Assembly (NCBI GenBank): GCA_900470445.1
Contig: UCAU01000066.1
Location: 1-47,071 of the forward strand
Direction: 5' to 3'
DNA length: 47,071 nt
From: Hyphomicrobiales bacterium
Lineage (GTDB): Bacteria > Pseudomonadota > Alphaproteobacteria > Rhizobiales > Devosiaceae
Position numbers and translations under genes: made by a program. A model generated the notes under the pieces. It was not told the DNA's origin. It did no database searches and saw only the letters and a program-made list of their open reading frames with translations. Shown here in pieces: positions 33,152 to 41,178 of the stretch (its first letter is position 1; each line of letters opens with the position of its first letter).

Positions 33152-33373
33152 TTGCAAGATCGCTTTGGCAACCACATTTTCGATTTGAGCTTTATGACTG
33201 AACCCCATCCGCATCTGGTTGTGCGGCTTGCCGGTGACGAGGCTGTGCCGAGCGGGCTGCATGAATTCGGCGCCTATCGCGTTGACGTCCGTTTTGAAAT
33301 CGGCGCCGGTGGCGAAGTTGGCGACGGCATTTGGGAACGTTTGCCTGAAGCCGCGGGCTCCGCCGGCGATTGA
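33152..33373 (+). CDS. Small hypothetical protein
   Basis: Possible 73-residue protein starting at a TTG with GAGGTG just upstream (33142-33147). The first part, LQDRFGNHIFDLSFMTEPHP followed by HLVVRLAGDEAV, looks like a folded beta-rich segment. No family recognised. It is followed by a convergent secreted-protein gene 64 bases away. Codon use is plausible but short length and the TTG start keep confidence low. Confidence 0.35.
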   Translation: MQDRFGNHIFDLSFMTEPHPHLVVRLAGDEAVPSGLHEFGAYRVDVRFEIGAGGEVGDGIWERLPEAAGSAGD

Positions 33374-33437
33374 ATGCCGGCAGCCAAATGCCCTTCCAAG
33401 GGGGACGCGTCTCCCCAAGGCGCAGTGCGTTGATCGT

Positions 33438-33917
33438 CTAGCTGCGCTCGCAGCCCCCTACGAAGCGGTCCAAGGTCTCGACAATGCCGTCGATCCCGAA
33501 ACGCTGAGACCGTCCGTCGTAGAGTATCTGGAGCGGCTGGGTGGCACCGCGAGCCGTCGCAAGGACCTGCCGCAGACGACTTTCCTCCAGTGTGTCGACG
33601 ACCACGGTGCGCTCGCCCTCCACAGCATCGCAATAGCCATTCAAATCGTCGAAACTTGTTCCGTTGACAACAACACTCACCGCCACTCCCGGGCGCTCCT
33701 TGTCACCCTCCTGGGCATCCACAGCTGTAAACAACAGCATCTGGATATCGTTGGGATAATTATGGTCGCAAAAGAACTGCAACTCGACGCCGCCAGTTTT
33801 GTCGGCCTGAAAGGCCGTATAGCTCCAGGCCTTCTTGGCGTCGCTACTATCCAGCTCCCAGGCAGCGACCGGCGACGCCGCCAACGCGGCAGCACAAACC
33901 CACATGAGCCGATTCAT
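33438..33917 (-). CDS. Secreted hypothetical protein
   Basis: A 159-residue protein with a clear signal peptide (MNRLMWVCAAALAASPVAAW). The mature part contains three cysteines, in FFCDHNYP, NGYCDAV and VGGCERS, and an alternating hydrophobic pattern suggestive of a beta-rich fold. AGAGGGG lies upstream of both candidate ATGs (33917 and 33923); 33917 has the better spacing. No family recognised. It starts a leftward stretch of the accessory zone and its neighbours are also exported or membrane proteins. Confidence 0.7.
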   Translation of the reverse strand: MNRLMWVCAAALAASPVAAWELDSSDAKKAWSYTAFQADKTGGVELQFFCDHNYPNDIQMLLFTAVDAQEGDKERPGVAVSVVVNGTSFDDLNGYCDAVEGERTVVVDTLEESRLRQVLATARGATQPLQILYDGRSQRFGIDGIVETLDRFVGGCERS

Positions 33918-34109
33918 CGACATTCCCCTCTTTTTTAAGATGGGCAGCCTACTGAGCAAATCGGCGCCAATGAGGCATTACCGACTCCAGTAGTGATGCA
34001 GGGTCTCGTTGCTCAATCCCCAGAACAGCAGCAGCGTCATGGACACCGGGGCGCTTTGCAGTCCGTGACGTTCATACTTATGTCGCTCTCATGGCATTGA
34101 TGACGGCAG

Positions 34110-34418
34110 TTATTGCCTTATGACCCTGCGCAAAATCAGTAGCAGGCCTTCCTTGGCCAGACCCAACAGCCCCCCTGCCAGGAAAAAGAGCGAGATCAGC
34201 ATGAGCCAGCCAAACGCAGTCATGTTGTAGAGCAACCCGCCAATATCTGTCCCAAGGACGATGCAGGGCTGCACGAAACCCTCGTGCAGACGGCACCCAT
34301 TGAGATCGGCGATGAGCCCAGCCAGAAAGACCGAGGCCAGTGGTGCGATTCCAATGAGTATCATCAAGATCAGCAACCATATTCGGCGAGGCACTCTCGT
34401 CAGGGGGAACTCAGGCAT
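34110..34418 (-). CDS. Small membrane protein of unknown function
   Basis: A 102-residue protein with two predicted membrane helices: IWLLILMILIGIAPLASVFL near the N-terminus and AFGWLMLISLFFLAGGLLGL near the C-terminus, separated by a short loop with two cysteines (NGCRLHEG, VQPCIVLG). It ends in a basic tail LILRRVIRQ. The ATG at 34418 overlaps the preceding gene's stop by 8 bases, and GGAG precedes it, so the two are translationally coupled. No family recognised. Confidence 0.65.
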   Translation of the reverse strand: MPEFPLTRVPRRIWLLILMILIGIAPLASVFLAGLIADLNGCRLHEGFVQPCIVLGTDIGGLLYNMTAFGWLMLISLFFLAGGLLGLAKEGLLLILRRVIRQ

Positions 34419-34782
34419 CTCCCGATCGTGTCCGACGACCGCCAATGGCTGCGCCGGCGCCCAGCGCCACCACACCGGCTCCGATCATCGCCCAGTCGAG
34501 CAGATGAGCACTCACCTCATCCTGATTGGCTCCCGAAATACGGCGTGCCGCCGCTTGGGCATCATCGCCTGATGCCTGAGCGTCCATCATTGCGACCATG
34601 CCCGCGTCACTACATTTGGGGAGCAGGAGGGTAAGCGCCTCGGCACTATCGCTGTTCTGACTGCGCACTAGCTGTTCACACCGCGTCTGATCGGCAGAGC
34701 TTACATCTGAACTGAAGAATTGTCGGTAACCACCAAAGCCGAGGAGGACCAACCCGATAATGACGAGGATTCGTTTCTGCAT
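34411..34782 (-). CDS. Membrane-anchored hypothetical protein
   Basis: A 123-residue protein with an N-terminal hydrophobic anchor (KRILVIIGLVLLGFGGYR), a central region with two cysteines (TRCEQLVRSQN, LLPKCSDAG) and a second hydrophobic segment (WAMIGAGVVALGAGAAIGG) before a basic tail. An upstream TTG at 34788 would add two residues. It is coupled to the two-helix protein that overlaps its end. Both may be part of one membrane complex; function unknown. Confidence 0.6.
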   Translation of the reverse strand: MQKRILVIIGLVLLGFGGYRQFFSSDVSSADQTRCEQLVRSQNSDSAEALTLLLPKCSDAGMVAMMDAQASGDDAQAAARRISGANQDEVSAHLLDWAMIGAGVVALGAGAAIGGRRTRSGDA

Positions 34783-34968
34783 GCTCAACCCGAAGCTGTT
34801 TCATTTTCTGCCTCTGTAGCATAGGAGCGCTCGGCGAACAGAGGGGCATCACCGGGTGAACACCCGGGCGGATTGTGCGATGGATAGTTGGGCGCGCTAG
34901 CTCGCCGGTATCATTGATCACTCCGGCATTCGGCAAACTGCCGGGCGGTTGGTTTGCTCTAAGAGGCT

Positions 34969-37707
34969 ATGGATACGTTTATGATGAAAACCGCTTTACA
35001 CCTGCCAATCCTGCTTGTGCTGGCGGCGGTCGCGCCGAGTTCGGCGCTCGCTCAGGACATGGCACCGTACCAGTCGTTGGAAGTTCGCCACGTCTGCACC
35101 GCGCAGGCAATGCGAGTGACCCCCGGAGGAGCCGAGGCCCTGATGGTGGAGGCCGGCGAGCAGGTGGTGCTAGTGGATGTCACCTACGCGGCCAATGAAA
35201 CCGCGTGGTTTGCGCTGAACTATGCCACCGGTCGCGGGCTTGAGCGGGCCACGGGCTATCTGCCTGTTGAGGAGGTCCGCCATTTCTGTGGCGATCCTGC
35301 GCGAGTCGAGTTCGCAAGCGACAGTCGTTTGCAGTCATATATCGCTCCGCCTAACACCTGCCATCTGGTGCTCGGTTACGCCGATACGGTCGACGCATTG
35401 AACGTGCAAGCAAGCTCGGCGCTGGATTTTGCCGCTGTGATGTCGAGCTACCGCCTGCAGTCCGGCGGCTACGCTCTGACGGCAGGTCTGCTTAGCACCG
35501 AGGTTGCCGACCAGTTGCCGAATGGCAGCACTTGCGTGTCTGGCGCCGATTTCGCTGAGGCGCTGATCTACGACGGCTCAAGCTTCGCCTTGGCGGACAA
35601 CAGCGCGTCTGAAAATAACGCCGCCCGGCTTCTGAGTGCACAGGATTTACTAGCAAATGGCCGTAAACTCCAAGATCCCCAAGCCATGAAACAGGCCTGC
35701 GACCTTGGCCTTGGCGCTGCCTGCACTGGCTTCGCAGATCTTATTTATGACGAGCCCGATGGGACAGATCGCGGCCCTGCGGTCGTGACCCGTTACTCAC
35801 TGTTGGGGTGTTTGGCCGGTGATCTGTACGGCTGCCAGATGGCGGTTAATCGGCTGGATAATACGCTGGAATTCGCCCGTACTCGCGCGCTCGGGGGCAC
35901 CTCTGAAAGCACCGGGCGCGTTACGACCGAACTCTCCAAGCTGCTATGCGATGAGCAGGATCGGTTCGGCTGCGTCCTTCTGGCTCGGGGAACGGCACCG
36001 GACCGCCCCGCGTCGCTGGTGGAAGCCGCATCGAATTTTGCGGCCAATCTTACAGCCTGCAAACAAGGCATCGCGTGGATCTGCGAGGAACTGGCATCGA
36101 ACTTTGATCGCGTTGTTCAGGCGCGTGGGTCAGGTCTTTCCGGAGATGAACGCTTTGCCATCGCTGGAATCGAGACCGAGCTTTGCACCATGGGCCCGCG
36201 AGAGCCCAATCAACGCAGCTGCGTCCGGGCATACTATAGCTATCGTGACTTCCTGCAGTATGGCACTCACGCAAACCTCGATGCCGACCGGGTCGCCAAA
36301 GCGGTCTCGGTGCTCACCGATGGCTGTTCCGCGGGGGATCCACCCGCTTGTGGCACGATGGCCGCAATGCCCGACTACTGGTCTGTTTCGGATCGGCGGC
36401 AGGCCACCGCCAGCGCGATCGCGCTCTGTAGCGTCCAAGACCAGAAGGACAGTATCTGTGATAGCCTTGACAGCATTCTTGATCCGACATTTCCAGAAAC
36501 CCGTTCGTTGCTGCGTTCAAGATATGACCGCCTTGCCCAATCCTGCCGCACGCCGGGCAACGGCGCCTACCAGGACTGCATCTGGGCGATGCACAGCTAT
36601 GCCGCGCTAGAGGCTCCAGATGGATTGACGACGGCCGAGGCAATGTTGAACGAGGCGTGCTCGCCTACCAATAGCAACGGCTGCCAGGCACTGGCGCAGC
36701 TTTACGGCAAGTCGGGGCATGATTACCGCGGCATAACGATCCCTGGACGCGATGAGCCCAAGGCCTATATGGCGGTGCTGCGCATGGGCTGCAGAGAGGG
36801 TAATCAGGATGCCGGCAATACCTGCAGCCAGCTTGCCGATGCGGTGGCGATGGCTGGCGATGGCGAAAACCCGCTTTCGGTTTTGGCCGAGGCTTGCGTC
36901 AGCCTGATGGACGGGCAGGGTGGTCAAGATGCCTGGGCCTGCTACGACGCTGCGAAAATGGCGCTGACGCAGAATGCGCAGTTGGAAGATGCGCTGGTCT
37001 GGGCCAACTTTGTCTGTGAAGGTGACGATATTTCGACCGCGCCCTATGCCTGCAAACTGGTGGGAAATATCCTCACCGAGGGGCTGGGCCTGCCCGCCGA
37101 TCCATCGGGTGCACTTCTTGGCTATCAGCAGGGGTGCTTTCATCCCAGGGTCAGCACGACCGATGGCGAAGCCTGCCTGAACTATGGCAATATGCTCATT
37201 GAAACGGTCCGCCAAAATGAGATGCCGACACAGCCGCTAGTCTTCGCCCATCGGGAGGATGGTGAAGACGCCGAGCCATCGCTTGTCCTTGCCGAAGCAT
37301 CACGTGCCTTTGACATGGGCTGCATGGACGGTATCGCCCAAGCCTGCAGGGCAAGCGAGCGGCTCCTCGAAGAATGGAGCACCGGGGATCTACCTTTTGA
37401 TCCCTTCACCTGCCAAGTTCGGTCCGCCGTCGGGGAGGTCGTTTCCGAAAGGCCCTGTCGTGGCCTCGTCATCTATCAAGCAGCAGACGAAATGAAGCAG
37501 AGCCGCGAACAGATCGGGCTCAACGTCTATGTCTGGCCAGATGGCGACCGCAGCGTAACCTATATCAAAGATGGCGTTTGGCGGCTCAACGAGATCCGCA
37601 CGGACTATCCGACCAGAGAAGGCGCCACGACCTGCTGGCACAACCCCATCTCGACCCGCAGTTTCTGCGTGACACCCGCAACCGGACCGAACTTAGGCTC
37701 AATGTGA
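34969..37707 (+). CDS. Large secreted cysteine-rich protein with Sel1/Hcp-like repeats
   Basis: A 912-residue exported protein. A signal peptide (about residues 5-28, ending SSALA) is followed by an SH3-like segment (40-110, VVLVDVTYAANETAWFALNY) and a SPOR-like segment (130-195, CHLVLGYADTVDAL). From about 235 to 810 there are some fourteen helical repeats, most with two cysteines 7-13 residues apart, for example KQACDLGLGAACTGFA, LTDGCSAGDPPACGTMAAM and EACSPTNSNGCQALAQLYG. This is the pattern of disulfide-stapled Sel1-like repeats of Helicobacter Hcp proteins. A C-terminal domain of about 100 residues follows. AGAGG precedes the ATG at 34969; ATGs at 34981 and 34984 are alternatives. Likely a periplasmic or extracellular scaffold; role unknown. 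Confidence 0.8.
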   Translation: MDTFMMKTALHLPILLVLAAVAPSSALAQDMAPYQSLEVRHVCTAQAMRVTPGGAEALMVEAGEQVVLVDVTYAANETAWFALNYATGRGLERATGYLPVEEVRHFCGDPARVEFASDSRLQSYIAPPNTCHLVLGYADTVDALNVQASSALDFAAVMSSYRLQSGGYALTAGLLSTEVADQLPNGSTCVSGADFAEALIYDGSSFALADNSASENNAARLLSAQDLLANGRKLQDPQAMKQACDLGLGAACTGFADLIYDEPDGTDRGPAVVTRYSLLGCLAGDLYGCQMAVNRLDNTLEFARTRALGGTSESTGRVTTELSKLLCDEQDRFGCVLLARGTAPDRPASLVEAASNFAANLTACKQGIAWICEELASNFDRVVQARGSGLSGDERFAIAGIETELCTMGPREPNQRSCVRAYYSYRDFLQYGTHANLDADRVAKAVSVLTDGCSAGDPPACGTMAAMPDYWSVSDRRQATASAIALCSVQDQKDSICDSLDSILDPTFPETRSLLRSRYDRLAQSCRTPGNGAYQDCIWAMHSYAALEAPDGLTTAEAMLNEACSPTNSNGCQALAQLYGKSGHDYRGITIPGRDEPKAYMAVLRMGCREGNQDAGNTCSQLADAVAMAGDGENPLSVLAEACVSLMDGQGGQDAWACYDAAKMALTQNAQLEDALVWANFVCEGDDISTAPYACKLVGNILTEGLGLPADPSGALLGYQQGCFHPRVSTTDGEACLNYGNMLIETVRQNEMPTQPLVFAHREDGEDAEPSLVLAEASRAFDMGCMDGIAQACRASERLLEEWSTGDLPFDPFTCQVRSAVGEVVSERPCRGLVIYQAADEMKQSREQIGLNVYVWPDGDRSVTYIKDGVWRLNEIRTDYPTREGATTCWHNPISTRSFCVTPATGPNLGSM

Positions 37708-37741
37708 TCGTTGCCGAGAGGTGCAGCCTGAGCTGATCTGG

Positions 37742-37894
37742 TCAGAAGGCAGCGAGCAGCGACACACCCCGCGCCATGTAGCTTTTCGCATATACGAAGC
37801 GGCCGACCTCGGCCCCGCGCCGGTTGACCAGGCCTTTAGCGCGGGCTGTCGGGTCAAGGTGGTTGTGTTCAGACCACACTAACTCGGCCCTCAC
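37742..37894 (-). CDS. Possible short or remnant coding sequence
   Basis: A 50-codon frame from a GTG at 37894, with GGGAG about 8 bases upstream, encodes a basic product containing SEHNHLDPTARAKGLVNRRG and GRFVYAKSYMARG. The composition looks protein-like, yet no family was recognised and no intact longer gene surrounds it. It could be the C-terminal remnant of a larger gene. It is convergent with the large cysteine-rich gene. Confidence 0.25.
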   Translation of the reverse strand: MRAELVWSEHNHLDPTARAKGLVNRRGAEVGRFVYAKSYMARGVSLLAAF

Positions 37895-37987
37895 GACGAG
37901 CGCTCCCGGTCTTGGTGCGGAGAAAGCTCAGTTCCATAGGATGCGATCAAGGCCCATTCGCAGTGGCGAGCAAATGCTCGCTGTGAA

Positions 37988-38020
37988 GACGATGCCTGGA
38001 GCGATCCTCCAGGCATCGTC
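37988..38020 (-). terminator. Perfect 14-bp terminator-like hairpin
   Basis: GACGATGCCTGGAG (37988-38001) and CTCCAGGCATCGTC (38007-38020) pair perfectly over a 5-base loop. On the minus strand it lies 7 bases after the stop of the secreted protein at 38027 and is followed by TTCAC, so it is a very strong stem with a weak T-tract. Confidence 0.75.
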
Positions 38021-38026
38021 AAAAGC

Positions 38027-38440
38027 TTATTGGGCCGCAGCACTTTCTGCGAAGCAGGTAGCCAAATCGGTTGGTGCGCCCAAAGCCACCGCCCACTTCA
38101 CCAGCTCAGGCTGCTCTGAAGGGTCGGCCATACCAGCCCAGACGTCTTTGAATTGGTTCTTTCCACTAACTTTCTCGAAGAAAAAGTAACCGGGATCGGC
38201 GACCGGCGTGGCGGCATAGACGACACTCCAATTGCCGCTTTCCGCAAAGGTCATAAACTCAACCTGCTCAGGAGTGGTGCCTTCGGCGGCCTGGGCAATC
38301 AACGGTGCATATTCCTGCGTACGGACGACCGTCAAAGCAGTGTCGAGCGAGAAGCATGTCTCCTGCGCCATCACTGCTGGCGAGATGAGCGACAACGAGA
38401 ACATGGACGCAACCTGAATCAATCGCATTTTATGTAACAT
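38027..38440 (-). CDS. Secreted hypothetical protein (has a decayed paralogue at 40140)
   Basis: A 137-residue protein with a signal peptide (MRLIQVASMFSLSLISPAVM, cleavage near MAQ) and two cysteines in the mature part (QETCFSLDT, LATCFAESAAAQ) that could form a disulfide. AAAGGTG precedes the ATG at 38440; an in-frame ATG at 38428 is the alternative. The central region EYAPLIAQAAEGTTPEQVEF is repeated, with a frameshift, in a fragment at 40140-40311. No family recognised. A strong hairpin follows the stop. Confidence 0.75.
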   Translation of the reverse strand: MLHKMRLIQVASMFSLSLISPAVMAQETCFSLDTALTVVRTQEYAPLIAQAAEGTTPEQVEFMTFAESGNWSVVYAATPVADPGYFFFEKVSGKNQFKDVWAGMADPSEQPELVKWAVALGAPTDLATCFAESAAAQ

Positions 38441-38612
38441 ACTCGCACCTTTACTTAGATGTTGTCTGCCGTTTTGAGGTCGATGGCATGTTATCTCGTG
38501 TAGGCCGCCTACATCGAAAAATGTACAAAGAAATAGCTGGCTTTTGTTTTTCCGTGCGTGAACGTGACAGATGTTCGTTTTTTGATAGCAAGTCTGTTGG
38601 ATTGGTTTGCGT

Positions 38613-38750
38613 CTATCGCCTGCTGCGGAGGTCCGAAGGGGTGATCCCCCAGGCACGCTTCATCTGTGCCGTCATGTGGCTGTGGCTCGAAAATCCGGTG
38701 GTCGTTGCAATCAAGCCGAATGCCATGTCGTGGGCGAGGATTAGGTCCCT
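38613..38750 (-). pseudogene. AraC-family regulator remnant (C-terminal HTH only)
   Basis: The last 45 codons read like the second helix-turn-helix of an AraC/XylS protein: ATTTGFSSHSHMTAQMKRAW then GITPSDLRSRR, matching the usual GFSSQSHFxRxFRRxxGxTP. The frame upstream of about 38750 is unrelated and the first HTH and sensory domain are absent. It is therefore a truncated leftover. Confidence 0.75.
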
Positions 38751-38906
38751 CGGAGGCCAAAATTTGCCGGCGGCCGCACAAGGGCGTTCCGCAGTTGAAC
38801 AGAAGTGCTGCCCACCTGCGATCATGCGCCACCAGTAGGTACTGACACCCTGCCGCAATGGCAGGAAACGGAAACAGACATCGCGGGCCTCCGTCGGCGA
38901 AGCTCG

Positions 38907-39257
38907 CTATTTCTGAACGACGCAAAAGCGGTTGCCATCGGGGTCTGCGAGCACGACAAAGTCGGCATCGGGTGGATAGTCTCGGGCAACCCTGGTGGCA
39001 CCAAGTTTCAGAAGACGATCAACCTCCCGCGCTGGATCATCGGCGTAAAGGTCTAGATGGTGCCGGGGACGGCGACCAGTTGCGCGCTCATCTGCCTTGT
39101 CAATTGCGACCTGCACACCTTCACCGCTAATCGGAACCAGAACTGCCCAATCAATATCGGGCTTCTCACGAGGCTTGTAATTGAGCGCGGCGCACCAGAA
39201 TGCAACGGCCCTGGATACATCCTCCACTCCCCAGACAATCGAGGCAACTCGGAGCAT
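38907..39257 (-). CDS. VOC-family (glyoxalase/dioxygenase fold) protein
   Basis: A 116-residue single-module VOC protein. The paired beta-alpha-beta-beta-beta pattern is seen in VASIVWGVEDVSRAVAFWCA and HHLDLYADDPAREVDRLLKL, and the family ending is FVVLADPDGNRFCVVQK. The ATG at 39257 is chosen for its GGGAG upstream and because it gives the standard start; an ATG at 39272 is alternative. Such small proteins may be glyoxalase-like enzymes, resistance proteins or dehydratases; the substrate cannot be assigned. The metal ligands would be His in HHLDLY and Asp or Glu elsewhere, only partly visible. Confidence 0.85.
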   Translation of the reverse strand: MLRVASIVWGVEDVSRAVAFWCAALNYKPREKPDIDWAVLVPISGEGVQVAIDKADERATGRRPRHHLDLYADDPAREVDRLLKLGATRVARDYPPDADFVVLADPDGNRFCVVQK

Positions 39258-39450
39258 TTTGCGCTCTCCCATAGGACTACGTCTTTGGGATAACGGTTTG
39301 CCTCGCAACCCGTTTCAGATCTTCCGGTCGAACAGGCAAAATACGGATGGAACTCTGACTGGCAAAAGTGGCCAGGTGTTAGCTTGTCAAAAACCAAGGA
39401 TGGTGGGATCCAAATGGACAACTTTCTCAGCCGAATTGAGTTGGACTGGT

Positions 39451-39684
39451 ATGCGCAAGCCCGTTCTATCCACGCAACGAGACGAGCTATTCGAACTCTA
39501 CTCCGAGCTGCATCTTGCCTGCGGCCGCGCGGCCGCTACGTTGCGGCTAGCAGAACGCTGGGATGCTCCCGAGAATGAGTTGCTGGCTAGGTTCGAACGT
39601 GAGGAAGATCGCGCTGAAGCTATCCGGAGGCGGATCGTGTGCCTGCGCGACAGTGCGGATCTGGAGTCGGGGGAGAGCCCATGA
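39451..39684 (+). CDS. Small helical hypothetical protein
   Basis: A 77-residue, strongly charged helical protein (QRDELFELYSELHLACGRAA, FEREEDRAEAIRRRIVCLRD). No clear ribosome site precedes the ATG at 39451. Its stop overlaps the start of the next gene as ATGA, supporting a two-gene unit. No family recognised. Confidence 0.5.
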   Translation: MRKPVLSTQRDELFELYSELHLACGRAAATLRLAERWDAPENELLARFEREEDRAEAIRRRIVCLRDSADLESGESP

Positions 39685-39986
39685 ACGTCGTCGAAGTTTT
39701 TCTGCCACTCGACACTGGCCGCGGTGAGCCGATACCGCTTGAGACCATAGAAGGGTTGGTCGCTGGTTTAAGCGATCGCTTCGGCGGTGCTACCGCCTAT
39801 ACCCGCGAGCCCGCTCTTGGATTGTGGAGGCGGGCGACAACTATCGAGCGAGATCGCATTATCGTGGTCGAGGTCATGGTCGAGCAACTCGATGAGCAGT
39901 GGTGGAGCGATTACCGCCAACGGCTTGAACGCGAATTTTCCCAGGAACGCGTCCTGATACGGGCAACGGTATGCCGGACGATTTGA
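39681..39986 (+). CDS. Conserved-looking hypothetical protein
   Basis: A 101-residue protein with a regular alpha/beta pattern: VVEVFLPLDTGRGEPIPLET, LSDRFGGATAYTREPALGLW, IIVVEVMVEQLDEQWWSDYR and FSQERVLIRATV. I recall similar unnamed proteins in Rhizobiales, but know no function. The ATG at 39681 overlaps the stop of the upstream small gene by four bases. It may be a small enzyme or regulatory partner of it. Confidence 0.6.
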   Translation: MNVVEVFLPLDTGRGEPIPLETIEGLVAGLSDRFGGATAYTREPALGLWRRATTIERDRIIVVEVMVEQLDEQWWSDYRQRLEREFSQERVLIRATVCRTI

Positions 39987-40139
39987 TGGAGAGTCTTAAT
40001 CATACCGACCAGGGGCGGAACTAGCTGGACCGGACCAAGGACCGATTTGGGCTGCCCCCGCACCTTTCGCATTTCCACAGAACCCGTATTCATTCGGTAA
40101 TCCGGGCTGAGGGGAGAATGACACCCGGGCGCCCGGATC

Positions 40140-40311
40140 GGTCGGCCATGCTCACCCAGGTGATTTCCACGAACGTTCTCAAAGAAAAAATTGCCGGGGT
40201 CGGCGACTGGCGTGGCGACATACTTTCAATTGCAGCTTTCACAAATGTCAAAAGCTCAATCCGTTCAAAAGGCGTACCCTCGGCGGCTTGGGCAATCAGT
40301 GGCCCATATTC
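40140..40311 (-). pseudogene. Frameshifted paralogue fragment of the secreted protein at 38027
   Basis: The minus strand reads EYGPLIAQAAEGTPFERIEL then LTFVKAAIES, after which the homology continues in the next frame as VATPVADPGNFFFENVRG. The intact protein has EYAPLIAQAAEGTTPEQVEF and VVYAATPVADPGYFFFEKV in the same order. The 5' end with signal peptide and the 3' end are missing. DNA identity is clear along about 170 bases (for example GGTCGGCCAT at both copies), so this is a decayed duplicate. Confidence 0.85.
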
Positions 40312-40432
40312 CTACACACCGCGGGGCTTGCGTGTTTGGCCTTGCAGCTAACGAATTGGATTCGCTTACTATCGGCAACGAAGATCGGAGGCCCGCGTTG
40401 AGTCGTGCGCGATAGGCGCTTTGGAGACAACT

Positions 40433-40600
40433 GTGGGCACTTCCGTTCTAATCAGCATCCTGATCACCTTCTTGGTGATCGTCCTCGTCCTCTGGCTGGT
40501 TCAGCGCCTGCCCATCGAGGCGCGCATCCGCCAGATATTGCAGATCGTGATCATTGTGATCGGGATAATCTCACTGCTGAAGTACCTGGCGATCTTCTAA
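40433..40600 (+). CDS. 55-residue membrane protein, Thivi_2564-like
   Basis: A short gene with a GTG start and GGAG 6 bases upstream. The product has an N-terminal membrane helix (SVLISILITFLVIVLVLWLV), a short basic loop QRLPIEARIRQ, and a second helix (IVIIVIGIISLLKYLAIF). This two-helix layout with a small polar turn matches the short Thivi_2564-type proteins common in rhizobia. It is followed by an 11-bp hairpin. Function unknown; an inner-membrane location is expected. Confidence 0.7.
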   Translation: MGTSVLISILITFLVIVLVLWLVQRLPIEARIRQILQIVIIVIGIISLLKYLAIF

Positions 40601-40607
40601 CCTCTTG

Positions 40608-40653
40608 CGACCTCAGCTTCTCCATCACATTCGTTGACGGGGAGCTGAGGTCG
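40608..40653 (+). terminator. Hairpin after small membrane-protein gene
   Basis: CGACCTCAGCT (40608-40618) and AGCTGAGGTCG (40643-40653) pair perfectly over a 24-base loop, followed by TTGATTTC. Position 8 bases after the stop suggests a terminator, though the loop is long. Confidence 0.5.
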
Positions 40654-40914
40654 TTGATTTCGTATGTGGGGCTGCCAGGGCGAGCGACACAGCTTCGTGT
40701 CCCGTTGGAGACTTGCAGCCGGCCTTGAGGGAGGCGTCAAAAGGCTACCGGCGAACAGCGCCACTTTTGGCGTCAACTTTCCGGGTGAAGGCGTTATTGC
40801 GCCGGAGTTTGGGCGCGTAAAGCCACCCACTGATCTGTTCGATCGCGCTGGCTCGCCTCGGTGACATTTCGATATGGCCCGCAGAGCTGGGCAGCCTGGT
40901 TCGCGCCCGTTGAG

Positions 40915-41097
40915 CTACTTTGTCTGACCTTTGCGCCCTTGCGCATCGAGATCGTCCACCTGCCGATTGATGTCGTCAAGTAGCCGCCTCGCCGATTTGT
41001 TTCGAATGGGCGTGTCAACCACCAGCGCCAGGCCAAGCGTCGTGGCCTCCAGGCGCGCGTGAACGGGCATTTGTGGATGATCAGGAACGCGGCTCAT
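40915..41097 (-). CDS. Possible small hypothetical protein
   Basis: A 60-residue frame from an ATG at 41097 with the segments MSRVPDHPQMPVHARLEATT, LGLALVVDTPIRNKSARRLL and a Gln/Lys-rich end. No Shine-Dalgarno is evident and no family is recognised. The alternation of hydrophobic and charged residues is protein-like. The strong inverted repeat at 41140-41178 lies just upstream. Confidence 0.3.
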   Translation of the reverse strand: MSRVPDHPQMPVHARLEATTLGLALVVDTPIRNKSARRLLDDINRQVDDLDAQGRKGQTK

Positions 41098-41139
41098 AGC
41101 TACATCATAGCGCGAGGCCGGGGCGAAAGAACAGGGGGC

Positions 41140-41178
41140 GGGAGGGCAACGTTTCCGCCGCAGGAACGTTGCCCTCCC
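41140..41178. repeat. Perfect 14-bp inverted repeat with 11-base spacer
   Basis: GGGAGGGCAACGTT (41140-41153) and AACGTTGCCCTCCC (41165-41178) are exact inverted copies. No T-run flanks it on either strand, so it is not a standard terminator. It could be a protein-binding site, a structured RNA element or the end of a decayed mobile repeat. Confidence 0.7.

Noticed and set aside
33918..34109. Short minus-strand frame with hydrophobic segment MTLLLFWGLSNE
   Set aside because: Too short and not connected to a start or family; may be a remnant but not supportable.
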